This document shows, one piece after another, positions 49,554 through 60,399 of a stretch of 64,000 nucleotides of DNA. Every line of letters begins with the position of its first letter. Position 1 is the first letter of the stretch. Location of the stretch: NCBI GenBank assembly GCA_001839685.1, contig MLAK01000682.1, positions 24,275 through 88,274 of the forward strand. The letters run 5' to 3'. Under the pieces are notes generated by a model. That model did no database searches. It saw only the letters and a list, made by a program, of their open reading frames with translations, and had not been told where the DNA came from. A program made the translations under genes and the position numbers. The DNA is from Tritrichomonas foetus. Taxonomy: Eukaryota > Parabasalia > Tritrichomonadida > Tritrichomonadidae.

Positions 49554-50108
49554 TTAGTTTGTTGGTGGAATGATTGTCTTAACAAGGTTGCCAAGTTTGG
49601 CGAACCATGCTTCGAGTGGGATCACTGGCTGCTTGGAGTGGGATCCTGTGTCGCCGAGGAGGTTTCCTGTACGTGAGAGGCAAACAAGCATGAATACTGA
49701 TGGAAGAACGACAAATAAAACAAAGTCAGCGACATTTTGGGCGAGAGAATTTTCATGGCGTGCATTATTGGACCAGAAGATGAGGGAGAGAGCGATGGCA
49801 GCCATTCCTTGGTAGAATTGATATTGCTTGATTGTTTGGAAGAGGAGGAGGGCCCACCAGCAGCATAAGGCTGTGGCGAATAATGAAATGTGGCGGAATG
49901 GGAGAAGAAATCCGAAAATGCAAATAACGATACCAACGAAGCGGCAAAGGCGTTGGAAGAAAATACGGTTTTCGATTGAGATTGCGATGAGGGCTGAGAT
50001 GGAGCAAAGTATTCCTGCGACAGCGAAAATCGTTGTAAATGAACCGCCAGCGACTAGGATAATGAAATTAAATAATTTAGTGGCAAAATTAAGCTTTGTT
50101 CTAGCCAT
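49554..50108 (-). CDS. TEX261/Svp26-like membrane protein
   Basis: A 184-residue protein with about five hydrophobic segments (13-44, 57-71, 74-91, 100-113, 126-145). The order of features fits the TEX261/Svp26 family: a long first helix, a basic FFQRLCRF linker, LLPFRHISLF, an FW after the fourth helix, and a final helix interrupted by a proline (VLFVVLPSVFMLVCLS). Svp26 is an ER-Golgi cargo adaptor for some glycosyltransferases loaded into COPII vesicles. The call rests on layout plus the L-P-x-R-H motif and is tentative. On the minus strand AAAAAAGTGACA lies 35-45 bases before the start. Confidence 0.55.
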   Translation of the reverse strand: MARTKLNFATKLFNFIILVAGGSFTTIFAVAGILCSISALIAISIENRIFFQRLCRFVGIVICIFGFLLPFRHISLFATALCCWWALLLFQTIKQYQFYQGMAAIALSLIFWSNNARHENSLAQNVADFVLFVVLPSVFMLVCLSRTGNLLGDTGSHSKQPVIPLEAWFAKLGNLVKTIIPPTN

Positions 50109-50509
50109 TTTGGTTTTTTTATGCTACACTGACCAAATATTGTCACTTTTTTATTATGAGTAATTTTTGACCTTACATGGCCAAATGGAAAAAAGAAAAA
50201 TAATGAAAGAAATCCAAGACATTATTTTTCTGAGGATATTTGATCGAATTGTTACTAGAAAAATGGAGATAGTCTCACCAAATAATTCCAATCATTATAT
50301 TCATTCTAATATCATTTTCCCCATTAAATAAGAATCTTAGCTCCTAAAATATGTCAAAAAGAACTAATTCTTATTATTCCATTTTTTGGATGTCAACAAA
50401 AATTTCGTAAGAAACTTTTAAATCATTTTATTTAAATATCATACTAAAAAATAAATCAAAAACCAAAACTATAAACCAAATTTTGATCAATATGAAAACA
50501 TTTATTAAA
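50109..50509. other. intergenic, nothing seen
   Basis: About 400 AT-rich bases between two minus-strand genes. The only notable element is TGTCACTTTTTT at 50140-50151. Confidence 0.45.
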
Positions 50510-51454
50510 TTATTCGCTTTGGCTTGGCATATTTTTAGCACTAATATTCTGATCATCATTATTGACTGTTTCTGTATCGATACCTTCATTGAGATCTCTA
50601 TTTTCATGAGTATTTTCATTCATATTTTGAGTATCATTTTCAGGGATTTCATTTTGGCTTTCACTTGGCATCTCGGGATAAATTAATCCGATTATGTTGG
50701 AAGAGGGATCACCTGAATTATTTGGATCTGTCTCCAAATCTTCCATTTCGTCTTGTGTTTGAGCCGTTGTAGCCTCTGAGCCGAAGATCGCCCTTGTGGT
50801 GGAAAGATATGATGCTGGAATATCATTCGATTCTATTTCGTTCTCGCTTTGATGCGGGTTCAAGCACATATCAAAAGCACGCTGCAAATCCCTAAGCTTT
50901 TGTTCCTGGAGTTTCTTGATTGATTCGCTTCTTTCATCTGTCTCAAATGACACTTCAGAAATGACAGTTCCGAGGGTTGCAAGGTCAACTATATCAGCAT
51001 CTTCTTCTTGTATTGATGAATTGGCGCAAACAGACCTAGTCAAAAATGATGATAATTCATCCACGTCATTAACATTTGTGAGATACGGTAACAGCGGGCA
51101 AATCAATTCACTAAGTGCAACTGGATCTGTATCGTGCGTTGACAAAAAGCCGTGAATAATCGAGTGCAGTGATTTTTTGGATGATTCGATCATCGATTCT
51201 GGTGGTTTTGAATCAACACCGGCCCAATGATATAAAAATTCTGATACGAACTGTTCATGTTGATCGCCTTGCAACTGCTGTGAATAAAGATCGGCCAGTT
51301 TGAGTTCGGATAATTGCGATTTTGCTGCCTCAATAACCGAAAAAGCAGCATTTTGGAGTTGAGGGTCAATAAGCGGTGGAATTGTTACGGTATCTTGCTT
51401 CTGAATAAAGCAGTTTAGAATATCAGCTTGATTAAAATTTGGTTCACCATTCAT
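50510..51454 (-). CDS. unknown protein with acidic disordered tail
   Basis: A 314-residue protein. Residues 1-150 are helical without trans-membrane segments (FVSEFLYHWAGVDSKPPESM), and 160-205 hold a short coiled coil (ESIKKLQEQKLRDLQRAFD). The last 110 residues are acidic, Asn/Glu-rich and disordered. No family is recognised. It is divergent from the MED14-like gene with 163 bases between starts, a region with two TTCACCT elements, so the two may be co-regulated. Confidence 0.65.
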   Translation of the reverse strand: MNGEPNFNQADILNCFIQKQDTVTIPPLIDPQLQNAAFSVIEAAKSQLSELKLADLYSQQLQGDQHEQFVSEFLYHWAGVDSKPPESMIESSKKSLHSIIHGFLSTHDTDPVALSELICPLLPYLTNVNDVDELSSFLTRSVCANSSIQEEDADIVDLATLGTVISEVSFETDERSESIKKLQEQKLRDLQRAFDMCLNPHQSENEIESNDIPASYLSTTRAIFGSEATTAQTQDEMEDLETDPNNSGDPSSNIIGLIYPEMPSESQNEIPENDTQNMNENTHENRDLNEGIDTETVNNDDQNISAKNMPSQSE

Positions 51455-51617
51455 TTCTAAAATTTTTCTATGAAACTTTTTCCTATTTTAAATGGTCAGT
51501 GGATGGCTACCAATGAATATGAAGTTTCTATCATCACACTTAAATTTCATTGAAACAATTTTACCATTTTTCACCTAAGATTTTTGAGTAATTCACCTTT
51601 TCATTTCACAGCTTGGA

Positions 51618-52958
51618 ATGGATAAGTCTATGCCCATAGAGTTGGCGAATCTAGTTCATAGATTCGCCTCTTTTTCATTCAACGAACTCGAAAAACTTCT
51701 CGATGAAAGTTCAGGCGAAGAAGCCCAGAAAAGGTCTTTGATGAGAAATCTCCATATGATTTATACTCTCGGCGTCAAAGTTCATATGGCTGTAATGTTC
51801 GACATGAAATACAGAAATTCAAAAGAGTTATTCGTTTACCTCCACAACTCTTCGTTCTATGAACAATATCTAGATCAATTCGCTGCCCTTCTTTTTGAGC
51901 ATCGTCGCTATTTAGAAGACAATATACTTTCAATGTACGATATTCGTGGCGCCATAGATCTTCTTCTTGACAATTGCCATTCGAGATTGCCAAGATCGAT
52001 ATTTCCAAAGCCACCATCCTTCACGCAGGACCCGAGACCATATTATCGTATGATAAATGATCTACTTAAATCAAAACTTCTTACAACACGAGTTCCAACG
52101 CAGTTCCAAGTTCGATTCAATCGTGGAAGAGTTATTTTATCGATTCCTGATAAATATAAACTTTTTCTATCGATTAAAACACAAAATGGGCCATTTGTTG
52201 CTTCAAAATTATTATATACAATGCCTAGATTTACAATGATTAATGAAATATCAGATCATTCTTTGGTTCTTCAAAGAGTTGAAAATAACAATATTCGTAT
52301 GCGTTTTGACACTTCGAGTTCACTTCTTCAAAGAGGATTTGATATTTACTCAAAGTTTATCATTAGTCAAGCAGCAGCCAATGCTGTCCTTAATGGTGTT
52401 AATCACATAATATCTAAGAATGAAGACTCGTTGTATGATGTTGATGCATTTATACAGAAATCTATTTGCGTTTTTGAATTTCAGAGATTATACATTGAAG
52501 CTCGTCGCTTAGAAATTGCAACTTCAAGATCGATTCATTTTGAGTCTATGAATTGCTTCAATTTCAAATTCTGGGATACTTCTTTTCAACTCATGTTAAA
52601 CAGAAATGGAATATCCATCTTTTTCGAAGGAAATAATATCGGTGAAGCTATTGGAATGAGTTTCGATCATATTCTCGGAATGTGTAAGCGAAGGTGTTCA
52701 TTAAGATTGCTTTCTTTACTTCAGACAAGTATTGAAGGTGTCATTCATGACGATACAAAAGTACCACATCTAAAAGTGGCACTTTGTACCATCATTGTTG
52801 AACCATTTAATGGTCGCTACCATGTTAATGAACATCCTGAGCTAGATTGGATGCTTGTGAAAACATCAACCCATAAAATGTTTATGAAAATAATTTCTGA
52901 TGAACAATCATCTGAGATTGCATTGAATCATGTGAAAGGTGATTCAAAGTCAACTTAA
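51618..52958 (+). CDS. MED14: Mediator subunit 14 (MED14/Rgr1)-like protein
   Basis: A 446-residue protein. The start IELANLVHRFASFSFNELEK, then EEAQKRSLMRNLHMIY, and YDIRGAIDLLLDNCHSRLP (about 114-132) follow the N-terminal MED14 region, including the usual Y-D-I...A-I-x-x-L...R-L-P ending. NRGRVILSIPDKYKLFLSIK matches the next repeated beta element. MED14 is the backbone joining Mediator head, middle and tail next to RNA polymerase II. At 446 residues it is far shorter than the usual 1000-1500 and lacks the C-terminal repeats. The T. vaginalis genome is known to encode Mediator subunits. TTTTCACCT elements lie just upstream. Confidence 0.65.
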   Translation: MDKSMPIELANLVHRFASFSFNELEKLLDESSGEEAQKRSLMRNLHMIYTLGVKVHMAVMFDMKYRNSKELFVYLHNSSFYEQYLDQFAALLFEHRRYLEDNILSMYDIRGAIDLLLDNCHSRLPRSIFPKPPSFTQDPRPYYRMINDLLKSKLLTTRVPTQFQVRFNRGRVILSIPDKYKLFLSIKTQNGPFVASKLLYTMPRFTMINEISDHSLVLQRVENNNIRMRFDTSSSLLQRGFDIYSKFIISQAAANAVLNGVNHIISKNEDSLYDVDAFIQKSICVFEFQRLYIEARRLEIATSRSIHFESMNCFNFKFWDTSFQLMLNRNGISIFFEGNNIGEAIGMSFDHILGMCKRRCSLRLLSLLQTSIEGVIHDDTKVPHLKVALCTIIVEPFNGRYHVNEHPELDWMLVKTSTHKMFMKIISDEQSSEIALNHVKGDSKST

Positions 52959-53617
52959 TTAAGTTATCAATTTCACTTAATTACTGTTTTATTGTTGTTG
53001 TCATTGTTATATGAATTCGAAATTAATCCTCCCACTTTTATTAAATGTGATATATATCTTTTCATTTTGTTCCTTCTTCTTTTGTAATTCGATTCTTTAT
53101 GATCATACAATACAGGATAATATCATAGAAGTTGTTTCTATCGAAATAGTGAGTATGGTAATTTTTTTTATTGTAAAAATCAGCATCATATTTTTGATTT
53201 TTGATGTATACCATGAACTTATAGGATTTGCATTTCATTAAATACAACATAATTTACAGCTGTTACAAGTAATTTATGTTTAATTATGCAATTAAAAGGA
53301 GTATTTCTGGAATAATATTTGACCTATTTCTGCAATCAGGATTTGTGAGATTTTATTATCTGCGTTGTAAGAAAATTTTTTTGGGATGAAATTTGATTTC
53401 ACAAACTTAAAATGCCACCCTTTAAAATGAGTTGATTAAATTATTTCAAGAAAACCTGATCCAGAAGCATCAGTTAGAAAAGCAAATCAAATAAATTGAA
53501 AGTCATTTTCAATTCTTATTTGGCATCTTATTCAACGTCATCAAAGCAATTCTATGATAAATAATCGTTCAACACAATTTTCTTTACATAAATATTTACG
53601 TTTAGAAATCAAATTTA
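52959..53617. other. intergenic, nothing convincing
   Basis: About 660 AT-rich bases. ORFs readable on both strands (53011-53241, 53062-53250) overlap and look like composition artefacts. Confidence 0.45.
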
Positions 53618-56600
53618 ATGAAGAAATCGTTGATTAATACCCCACAATTAGAACGAAATTCTAAGAATTGTGATAACAAAGTACCACATCAAAATGAAAC
53701 CAAAAACAAACGAAACGAAGGATTACGCTCCCAAAATGATCAATCATTACATTTGCCCAAAACCTCACGCCCAGTTGAACCGTTAAATGGTAAAAGTCCA
53801 AATGGCTATGAAGTTGTTTTCAGGGAATATACAATTGAAGATCCTTATTCACATGAAATCAAAAGCGTCCAGAAGAAATATTTAAAAGTGAGGTACACCA
53901 AAGGACCTGAAGAAGAAGAATCACCTTTACAACAAAAATATTTACCAAATAAAGAAAACAATCATCATTTCAGAAAATCACATTATGATGATGCTTCACC
54001 AAAAGATGAATCATTTCATGACAATAAAACTAAACGAAAAGTCAAGAAAAGGCGAAATGAAATTGAAAAAAGAAATTCTGAGCCTTATTCACCGAATAAA
54101 GGTTTGTTTATCTCTAAGAGTGAAACTGTTGAAGCTGATCATGAACTTAAAAAGAGGAAACGTATCAGGAAACGGAAAGAAAATGTGACAGAAAGAAATA
54201 TTCCTCCTGAATCTCCAGTTACTAGAGATAATGGGAGGAACGATAACATCATTCAAGCTTTAATCCACCTCCGAAATGAAGAGGAAGAAGAGAAACTCAG
54301 AAAATTTCAATCACAACAATCTGCAAAATCTAAAAAAGGAACACCAAAAAGAGGGCAATCAAAAGAGAAAACAAGTAACATTATAGATGCCCTTATTGAG
54401 CTTTCGAAGGAAGAATATGTTATGATTGAGAAAATTGAAGAATGTGAAGATGATCGCTATCTTGATATCATTATATCAAATCCATCTCACAGTAAGAAAT
54501 CTAAGTATAGTCGCAATGATAATAAAGGAAAGCGTTGTATTGCAACAGAGCCAAGAGAAAAATTACAGCCTATTATCTATTGTGGTTCAAGTAAAGAGCT
54601 TTTTACACCTTCTATCAATAAGCCCACATTAGAGTCAATCACCACGCAAACTGAAGATATTAAAACAATTCAAGTCACAGAAAGAAGTGTTCCTGATCAT
54701 GAAATCAAAGAAGAAGAAGAACAAAATGAAAAAAGTGAGAATTTGGAAAACAATGAAAATAGCAATATCTTAAATCACTCTGAAAATCATTCTGAAAATG
54801 TATCTGAATATTCACAGAATAGTACATCTGATTCAGATAATCAACATGAAAGCAAGTCTAATCATGAATCTGAATATTCATCTCAACATGAAAACAGTGA
54901 CTACACAAGTCCTTCGAAGAATGAATATTCCATGACTCAATCTAAGAATACTAATTCGTTGATTCAATCAAATAATGAATCAACTTCAGATCATTCCAAT
55001 GAATCAGAATACTCCATTCAAGAAAAAGCAAGCAACTCACTAGAAAAATCAAGTCAAAATGATGGATTAAGTACATCATCAAATGAACAAGAAGTGACTA
55101 ATGACAATAAATCTCAATCAGAACAAAATCAGTACAGTGAAAATTATTCAGAGAACTCTGAAGATGAAGATAATTCTGATGAACCATCTAACCAGAATAA
55201 TAAAATGGAACAATCACTATCGGAAAATGATTCCTCAAGTGATTCATTAAATAAAAATAATCCAAATAAGAAACTCAAACTTCCACCATCGGGCTTCAAT
55301 AGTTCCAGTGTAAACAGATATGAAAAATCAAAGACTGATTTATCGCCCAAAAATGAAAATTCATTTGGTATGTCGATGTTAGAAAAAAAGATAAAATGTA
55401 TTGGCTTACCACAAGAAGATAGGCCAGAATTCCCAAGTGAAGGACTCTCAGAATCTGAATCATCATTCGAAGAATTTGTTAGCAGTGAAACATATATGAT
55501 TGGAATAACTGAAGAAGAAGAGGATGAAGGCAGTGAAACTAGTGAAGATTTTGAATCTACAACCACCTCTCAGAGCCAATCTTCACACAAATCAAAATCT
55601 TCAGAAAGTGAGCGCAATTCACCAAAAAATGAAAATTCTCCTTATCCTGTTAAAAAAGCTTATGATTCTATGATTTGCCAAATTGAACGACCAGAAGGAT
55701 ATCCACAAACACCTCAGCGAAATGAGACAACCGATGACAAAGTTTCTTCGTTAGATGAAGAAAAATCATTTAAAGAAGGACAACTTATGGAGCCTAGTCC
55801 AATAAAATTAAATTTTGATGAGGATGATCTCAATAAAAAGCAAGAGAATTCACTTAGTCGAAGTTCCAGCCACACATCAATGTCATCAAGTAAATACAGT
55901 AAATATACAAGTACAGACACAAGTATTGCTATTTCATCTGATAGAAGAAGCCCACTTGAAATTGCTCGCGCTAAGCGCCATCAAAGTGATTATAGTATCA
56001 CTGATATTTCGGAAATTAGTGATTTATTATTTTCCTCCACTCAATCTGGAAACACAAATAGCAATAAAGATGTAAATTTTAGTATAGGTGCCCAAAGCAG
56101 GAATTCTGCTAGGCAAAAAACAAATAATGAAAGTCTTATTGATGAAGGTGAAAATATAGAAAACGATTCACGGCATATCACTTTTCAAAAAAAAGCAACG
56201 AAAAATACATCCAAAAGAAATGATTCAAAACTTAATGATTCTCTGAAATTGTCGTTCCTTGATAGTGAGTTTAATAAATACTTTGATTCATCAAATAATG
56301 AGTTCAGTTTTCCATATATTCAAAGTCCAACTTCACCAAGAAAGAACCAAAAAGATGTTAAAATATTGAATCAAGTGTCACCAAAGTTTCCAAAAATAAT
56401 TCATTCACCAAAGGGTAATTCCGAAATTGTTGATCCATTCATAAAGAAAACCAAGAAAACGAAAGCACATATGCCAGGAGATCGCTTTATTTCAACGATT
56501 TTAGACGTCTTTGAAGCCAAAGGATATCAGAAACCTTTTAATGGATTCTGTCAGATATCTTTTATTAAAGATGGCTCTGTTTCTGTCACTTCTTCATCAA

Positions 56601-57115
56601 AAACATTGACATTTAACTCCAGATTCAGTATTTCTGGATATGAAAGTTCACAAATTAAATTGACATTATGTAATCGTATTGATTCAATGGGATTCAAAAA
56701 AGTCTCAACAACAACATTTACTTTGGCATCTCTTGGTGAAACTGGTGAAAAATGGCTAGAAATGACACCAATTAAAAATGAATCATCTGGATCAATACGT
56801 GTATTTTCAAATGTACAAACGAAATTTGATTTGCCAACTGATACAAATGATGAAAAAGATGAAATTATTGTTAGAATTGATGTAAATGACAAAGATCTCA
56901 AAAAAAGGAAAAATGAATTTGATCAAAAGATTCCAAAATTAATCAATTTGGATATGACTTCTGACGGTGTTCGTCAATCATCCAGTACGGATTCTGAATC
57001 AGAGAAAGAAAAAGAAATGCTCAAGAAAAATTATAGGGCAATGGTTGCAAAGTTTTCATTTTCTGGAACAGGTTCAGAATTACTTGGAGACAGTGGCATA
57101 AAGTCCAAAAAGTAA
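53618..57115 (+). CDS. long disordered protein with C-terminal C2-like domain
   Basis: A 1165-residue protein. Residues 1-250 are basic (KRKVKKRRNEIEKR, KKRKRIRKRKE). From about 370 to 720 it is a Ser/Glu/Asn-rich low-complexity region with repeats of NESEYS/ENSE type, then Ser- and SP-rich sequence. Near 950-1080 a beta-rich stretch fits a C2-like fold (DRFISTILDVFEAKGYQKPF, ISFIKDGSVSVTS, KLTLCNRIDSMGFKKVS). It resembles NT-C2/EEIG1-type domains, which bind lipid or act as scaffolds, more than calcium-binding C2. The function is unknown. The repeats make the length likely to vary between strains. Confidence 0.65.
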   Translation: MKKSLINTPQLERNSKNCDNKVPHQNETKNKRNEGLRSQNDQSLHLPKTSRPVEPLNGKSPNGYEVVFREYTIEDPYSHEIKSVQKKYLKVRYTKGPEEEESPLQQKYLPNKENNHHFRKSHYDDASPKDESFHDNKTKRKVKKRRNEIEKRNSEPYSPNKGLFISKSETVEADHELKKRKRIRKRKENVTERNIPPESPVTRDNGRNDNIIQALIHLRNEEEEEKLRKFQSQQSAKSKKGTPKRGQSKEKTSNIIDALIELSKEEYVMIEKIEECEDDRYLDIIISNPSHSKKSKYSRNDNKGKRCIATEPREKLQPIIYCGSSKELFTPSINKPTLESITTQTEDIKTIQVTERSVPDHEIKEEEEQNEKSENLENNENSNILNHSENHSENVSEYSQNSTSDSDNQHESKSNHESEYSSQHENSDYTSPSKNEYSMTQSKNTNSLIQSNNESTSDHSNESEYSIQEKASNSLEKSSQNDGLSTSSNEQEVTNDNKSQSEQNQYSENYSENSEDEDNSDEPSNQNNKMEQSLSENDSSSDSLNKNNPNKKLKLPPSGFNSSSVNRYEKSKTDLSPKNENSFGMSMLEKKIKCIGLPQEDRPEFPSEGLSESESSFEEFVSSETYMIGITEEEEDEGSETSEDFESTTTSQSQSSHKSKSSESERNSPKNENSPYPVKKAYDSMICQIERPEGYPQTPQRNETTDDKVSSLDEEKSFKEGQLMEPSPIKLNFDEDDLNKKQENSLSRSSSHTSMSSSKYSKYTSTDTSIAISSDRRSPLEIARAKRHQSDYSITDISEISDLLFSSTQSGNTNSNKDVNFSIGAQSRNSARQKTNNESLIDEGENIENDSRHITFQKKATKNTSKRNDSKLNDSLKLSFLDSEFNKYFDSSNNEFSFPYIQSPTSPRKNQKDVKILNQVSPKFPKIIHSPKGNSEIVDPFIKKTKKTKAHMPGDRFISTILDVFEAKGYQKPFNGFCQISFIKDGSVSVTSSSKTLTFNSRFSISGYESSQIKLTLCNRIDSMGFKKVSTTTFTLASLGETGEKWLEMTPIKNESSGSIRVFSNVQTKFDLPTDTNDEKDEIIVRIDVNDKDLKKRKNEFDQKIPKLINLDMTSDGVRQSSSTDSESEKEKEMLKKNYRAMVAKFSFSGTGSELLGDSGIKSKK

Positions 57116-57439
57116 TATACAATCATCTGTAAATTAAAAGTAGATTAATGGGGAAACATTATCGTTTTTATTTCATTATTTCAATATAATCTCTTTAAAT
57201 GAGAATAATTTTTTTTCTCAGCATCACTATCCAATATCGCAATAACGAACCGAAGAATAATAGCACTTTCTGGTAAAAAAAATTTAAATGTGAATAATTC
57301 AATTCCAAAGGTTTATGTTTTTTTTTTTTTTTTTTCCTTCCTGTGAAATTGGAATACAGTGATAATATTCAGTACCATCAGAAAGCTTGATAAAATTATA
57401 AATCAGAGATTGAGCATAATGATCAATAATAATTACAAT
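57116..57439. other. intergenic between convergent genes
   Basis: About 320 AT-rich bases including a 17-base poly-T run near 57319. No gene is recognised. Confidence 0.5.
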
Positions 57440-60250
57440 TTAGTCAATCTGAATTTTCTTTTTCTTTCTTCTCATTCCAATACTTCTCAGTTGACGAAGA
57501 AGTCGAGATGTATTTTCCAAATCAACATCGGTTACTAGGTCACCAAATTGCATCAACTCTTGGTTTTTATTCATCATTTGACTTACTGGAGGACCTCTCA
57601 TTAGTTTATCAACCATTTGAGTTCTCTGTCTTCCAGAAATGCATATTGATTCAATTTCACTTAAAATAGAAGTTGCTCTTTCATACGTAAATTGAGGTTG
57701 AGTGACTGGATTATAAACATTATCAAATTCTTCTTCTTCTTCGAAAACCTCTGTTCTGGAAGTAGTTGGATTTGAAACACCATAAAAAACTCTTTCTTCC
57801 GGATTTTCTTCTGGACTTTTATCAATAACTTTAAAAAGTTCCATATCCATTTCAAATGGTGGTTGTGCAAAAGTTGAGGCATCTCCAAGCTTCCATTTCT
57901 TATGTTTCCCTAATACACCAACATATTTGAAAGGATCAGCATACCAAAGTCTTACTTCATTATCTCTTCCAGCAGTAATAAACATTCGATATTTTTCTGA
58001 AAATGATATTCCTTCAATTGCATCTAAATGTGCACAAAAAATCTCTTCTTTATTAATTTCACCTGTTTCTGATGAAAATGTCAGAATTCTGACATATCCT
58101 TCACGATTTCCAGAAATAATCAGTGGGTATTGATTGGAGGAAGCTAATGCCGAAATAGGGGACTTTACATTCATTTCAAATACATTTATTGTACTTATTG
58201 GATCTTTATTATCAAGTGACATGATATGAATATACCCATGTATATCACCAATAAGGAACAGTTTATTTGTATAACTCATATCACAGGCAACTGTTGGATC
58301 ATCTGGTATCGAAAATCTAAAAATTGGTGAATTAGATTTATTATTCCATAGAAATGTTTCATTTCCCATTCCAATAGAAAGAAGATATTTTTCTTTAATA
58401 CAATATATTTTTGATATTTGCTCAGTATGTCCATGATATTTTTTAATGAATTTCAATCTCTTTGAAGGAACATCCTCAAATAAAACTAGGCATTTTCTTC
58501 CATTTGCTGCGACTATATATTTTGATGATGAAATAGTTGCGAAAATAACTGTGTTACATCCTCCATCTATTGGTTCTTTCCCTGTATCACTGAGCAAAGA
58601 TCCAGAATTAACTGCTAGAACTTTAATTGTTCCGTTTGAATATCCAATAACTAATCTTCTATTTAAAGGATCACTTTTCATTGTAGATACAATTGCTTCT
58701 TTTTCAGCTAAAGAAAAACTTAAAGCTTTGACCCCATTTATTAAATTCCATGTAAATATATCAGCTGTTTCATCGCAGGTAATAATTCGAGCGAACGTAT
58801 CGTTGGCTAATGCACTTATTAGAGGATTACGATGTGGTGTTAATCCATCCGAATCCGCAGTTTGGCATATCCAACATGATATATAGTTTCCAATGAGAAA
58901 CAAACGATTGTGTACATAAATTGCACCAGATGGTGGAACTAAATTATGATGATAATTCATATAATAGTTTGATATTAATTCCAAATTAGGTGGAGTGTAG
59001 ATAGACACTAAATTACTCGTAGAAACTGTTACAATAAATGAAGATTCTTGGCTAATTAAAACCGAAGCAATTACATTTGTCATTTGAGAAGGAGTTTCTT
59101 TCACAACTCTTTGATTAGAATAAATTTTCCAACTTCCAATATAATGAGATGGCATTTGATATATGATAGCGCTTGTTCTTTCATCAAAAACAAAATGACT
59201 AATTGGAACTTTTGTAGGCTCATTAAAGGAATACCCAATACTAAAAAGTTTTGTTCTTTCATCGAATTGCCAAATATAAATCGATCCATCATCACCAGAC
59301 GATACGAATGATGAAAGTGTTGGTAAATATGAAATTTGAGTCACAGGGCCATTATGTAGTATTTTAACTTTAACTCTTTCCGAATCCCATGAGTATTTTA
59401 TTTTTTTAGAAGGAAATAGCGAAAATATCTCTATTCGTCCAGCTTGATTACCAACATAAATCATTGGTTTTTCAGGATTACAACAAATTGATGTTGGTAT
59501 GTGAAACAAAGGAGGTCTTGGTCTTTTCTTAAATGAAACTAGAGCTTCTTTTGAATCAGCTAAAGACAGTCTTGGAATTTCATCATTATCAACAACTGCT
59601 TTGATCGAAAAAGGCATTTTGTTTTTTGCTTTCATATCAAAAAAGATAATTTTTCGAGTTTTTGTGGCAATTGCTAATCTTGCAAGGCATGATAAATAAC
59701 AAAAATCAATAAATCCTTCAGGATCAGTAAATTGATGATTTGGTTGGCAATCCAATGACCAAAATGTTAATGTTGATTCTGTTAATGTAATAATTTGTTC
59801 TATGTAATTAATAAAAACAGATCGAAGACAATTTGTGGTTTTCCTAAATTTATGCGCTGTTACTAAGTCAGGAGCTTCATGAACAAGAATTAGGTTTTTA
59901 TCAAATGAATCAGCATTTATATTTTTTTGTTGGCATGTCAAATAGTCAATAAGTTCATCCCAAGAAATCATCAAATCACAATTTGAATCAATTTGAAAAA
60001 AGTATTCCTTCAGCTTTTCGTCTGAAAGCTTTTCGCGTGATACAATTTGACCAAGTCTTGAATTCATCCATTGATCGAGTGATAAAACTCCTTTTCTTTC
60101 AGGATCTACTTCATCGAATGCAAACTTAATTTTATCTACCCAGTTATCACCCGGTATTGGTTCGATTTCATCCTGTGTATATGAATGCGAAATGTTTTGA
60201 GAATCGTTAATTGATATATCCTTGGCGACTGAGGTATTTTGTGAAATCAT
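57440..60250 (-). CDS. EF-hand/WD40 protein, CFAP337/WDR49-like
   Basis: A 936-residue protein starting at the ATG of MISQNTSVAK; the frame is open for 48 more codons upstream, but only from a GTG with no good composition. Two EF-hands lie near 45-60 (DPERKGVLSLDQ, position 12 is Gln, so weak) and 85-100 (DSNCDLMISWDE, mostly intact). Then follow about ten or more WD40 blades in two propellers (for example HGPVTQISYLPTLSSFVSSG, then DDGSIYIW), ending in a charged tail. EF-hand plus double-propeller proteins of this type are axonemal in flagellates, which fits a trichomonad with several flagella. An EML-like protein is a less likely alternative. Confidence 0.7.
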   Translation of the reverse strand: MISQNTSVAKDISINDSQNISHSYTQDEIEPIPGDNWVDKIKFAFDEVDPERKGVLSLDQWMNSRLGQIVSREKLSDEKLKEYFFQIDSNCDLMISWDELIDYLTCQQKNINADSFDKNLILVHEAPDLVTAHKFRKTTNCLRSVFINYIEQIITLTESTLTFWSLDCQPNHQFTDPEGFIDFCYLSCLARLAIATKTRKIIFFDMKAKNKMPFSIKAVVDNDEIPRLSLADSKEALVSFKKRPRPPLFHIPTSICCNPEKPMIYVGNQAGRIEIFSLFPSKKIKYSWDSERVKVKILHNGPVTQISYLPTLSSFVSSGDDGSIYIWQFDERTKLFSIGYSFNEPTKVPISHFVFDERTSAIIYQMPSHYIGSWKIYSNQRVVKETPSQMTNVIASVLISQESSFIVTVSTSNLVSIYTPPNLELISNYYMNYHHNLVPPSGAIYVHNRLFLIGNYISCWICQTADSDGLTPHRNPLISALANDTFARIITCDETADIFTWNLINGVKALSFSLAEKEAIVSTMKSDPLNRRLVIGYSNGTIKVLAVNSGSLLSDTGKEPIDGGCNTVIFATISSSKYIVAANGRKCLVLFEDVPSKRLKFIKKYHGHTEQISKIYCIKEKYLLSIGMGNETFLWNNKSNSPIFRFSIPDDPTVACDMSYTNKLFLIGDIHGYIHIMSLDNKDPISTINVFEMNVKSPISALASSNQYPLIISGNREGYVRILTFSSETGEINKEEIFCAHLDAIEGISFSEKYRMFITAGRDNEVRLWYADPFKYVGVLGKHKKWKLGDASTFAQPPFEMDMELFKVIDKSPEENPEERVFYGVSNPTTSRTEVFEEEEEFDNVYNPVTQPQFTYERATSILSEIESICISGRQRTQMVDKLMRGPPVSQMMNKNQELMQFGDLVTDVDLENTSRLLRQLRSIGMRRKKKKIQID

Positions 60251-60399
60251 GCATGAAATGTCTAACGTACACCATATAAATTCTCTGAAATTATTTCTAT
60301 GAATATGAACAGATTTTAATTGAAAAGTAAATGTATGAACAAATAAGTTATGAATTTTGAAATATTTGTATTTATAAATATTATTTATATTCACTATTT

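Noticed and set aside
53011..53250. Hydrophobic ORFs on both strands
   Set aside because: They overlap each other in AT-rich DNA, where Ile/Phe/Tyr-rich frames arise by chance. A small membrane protein cannot be excluded.
60251..60394. 48-codon upstream extension of the EF-hand/WD40 protein
   Set aside because: It begins with GTG, and its composition (Lys/Tyr/Ile/His-rich) is that of AT-rich noncoding DNA; the ATG at 60250 gives a normal N-terminus.
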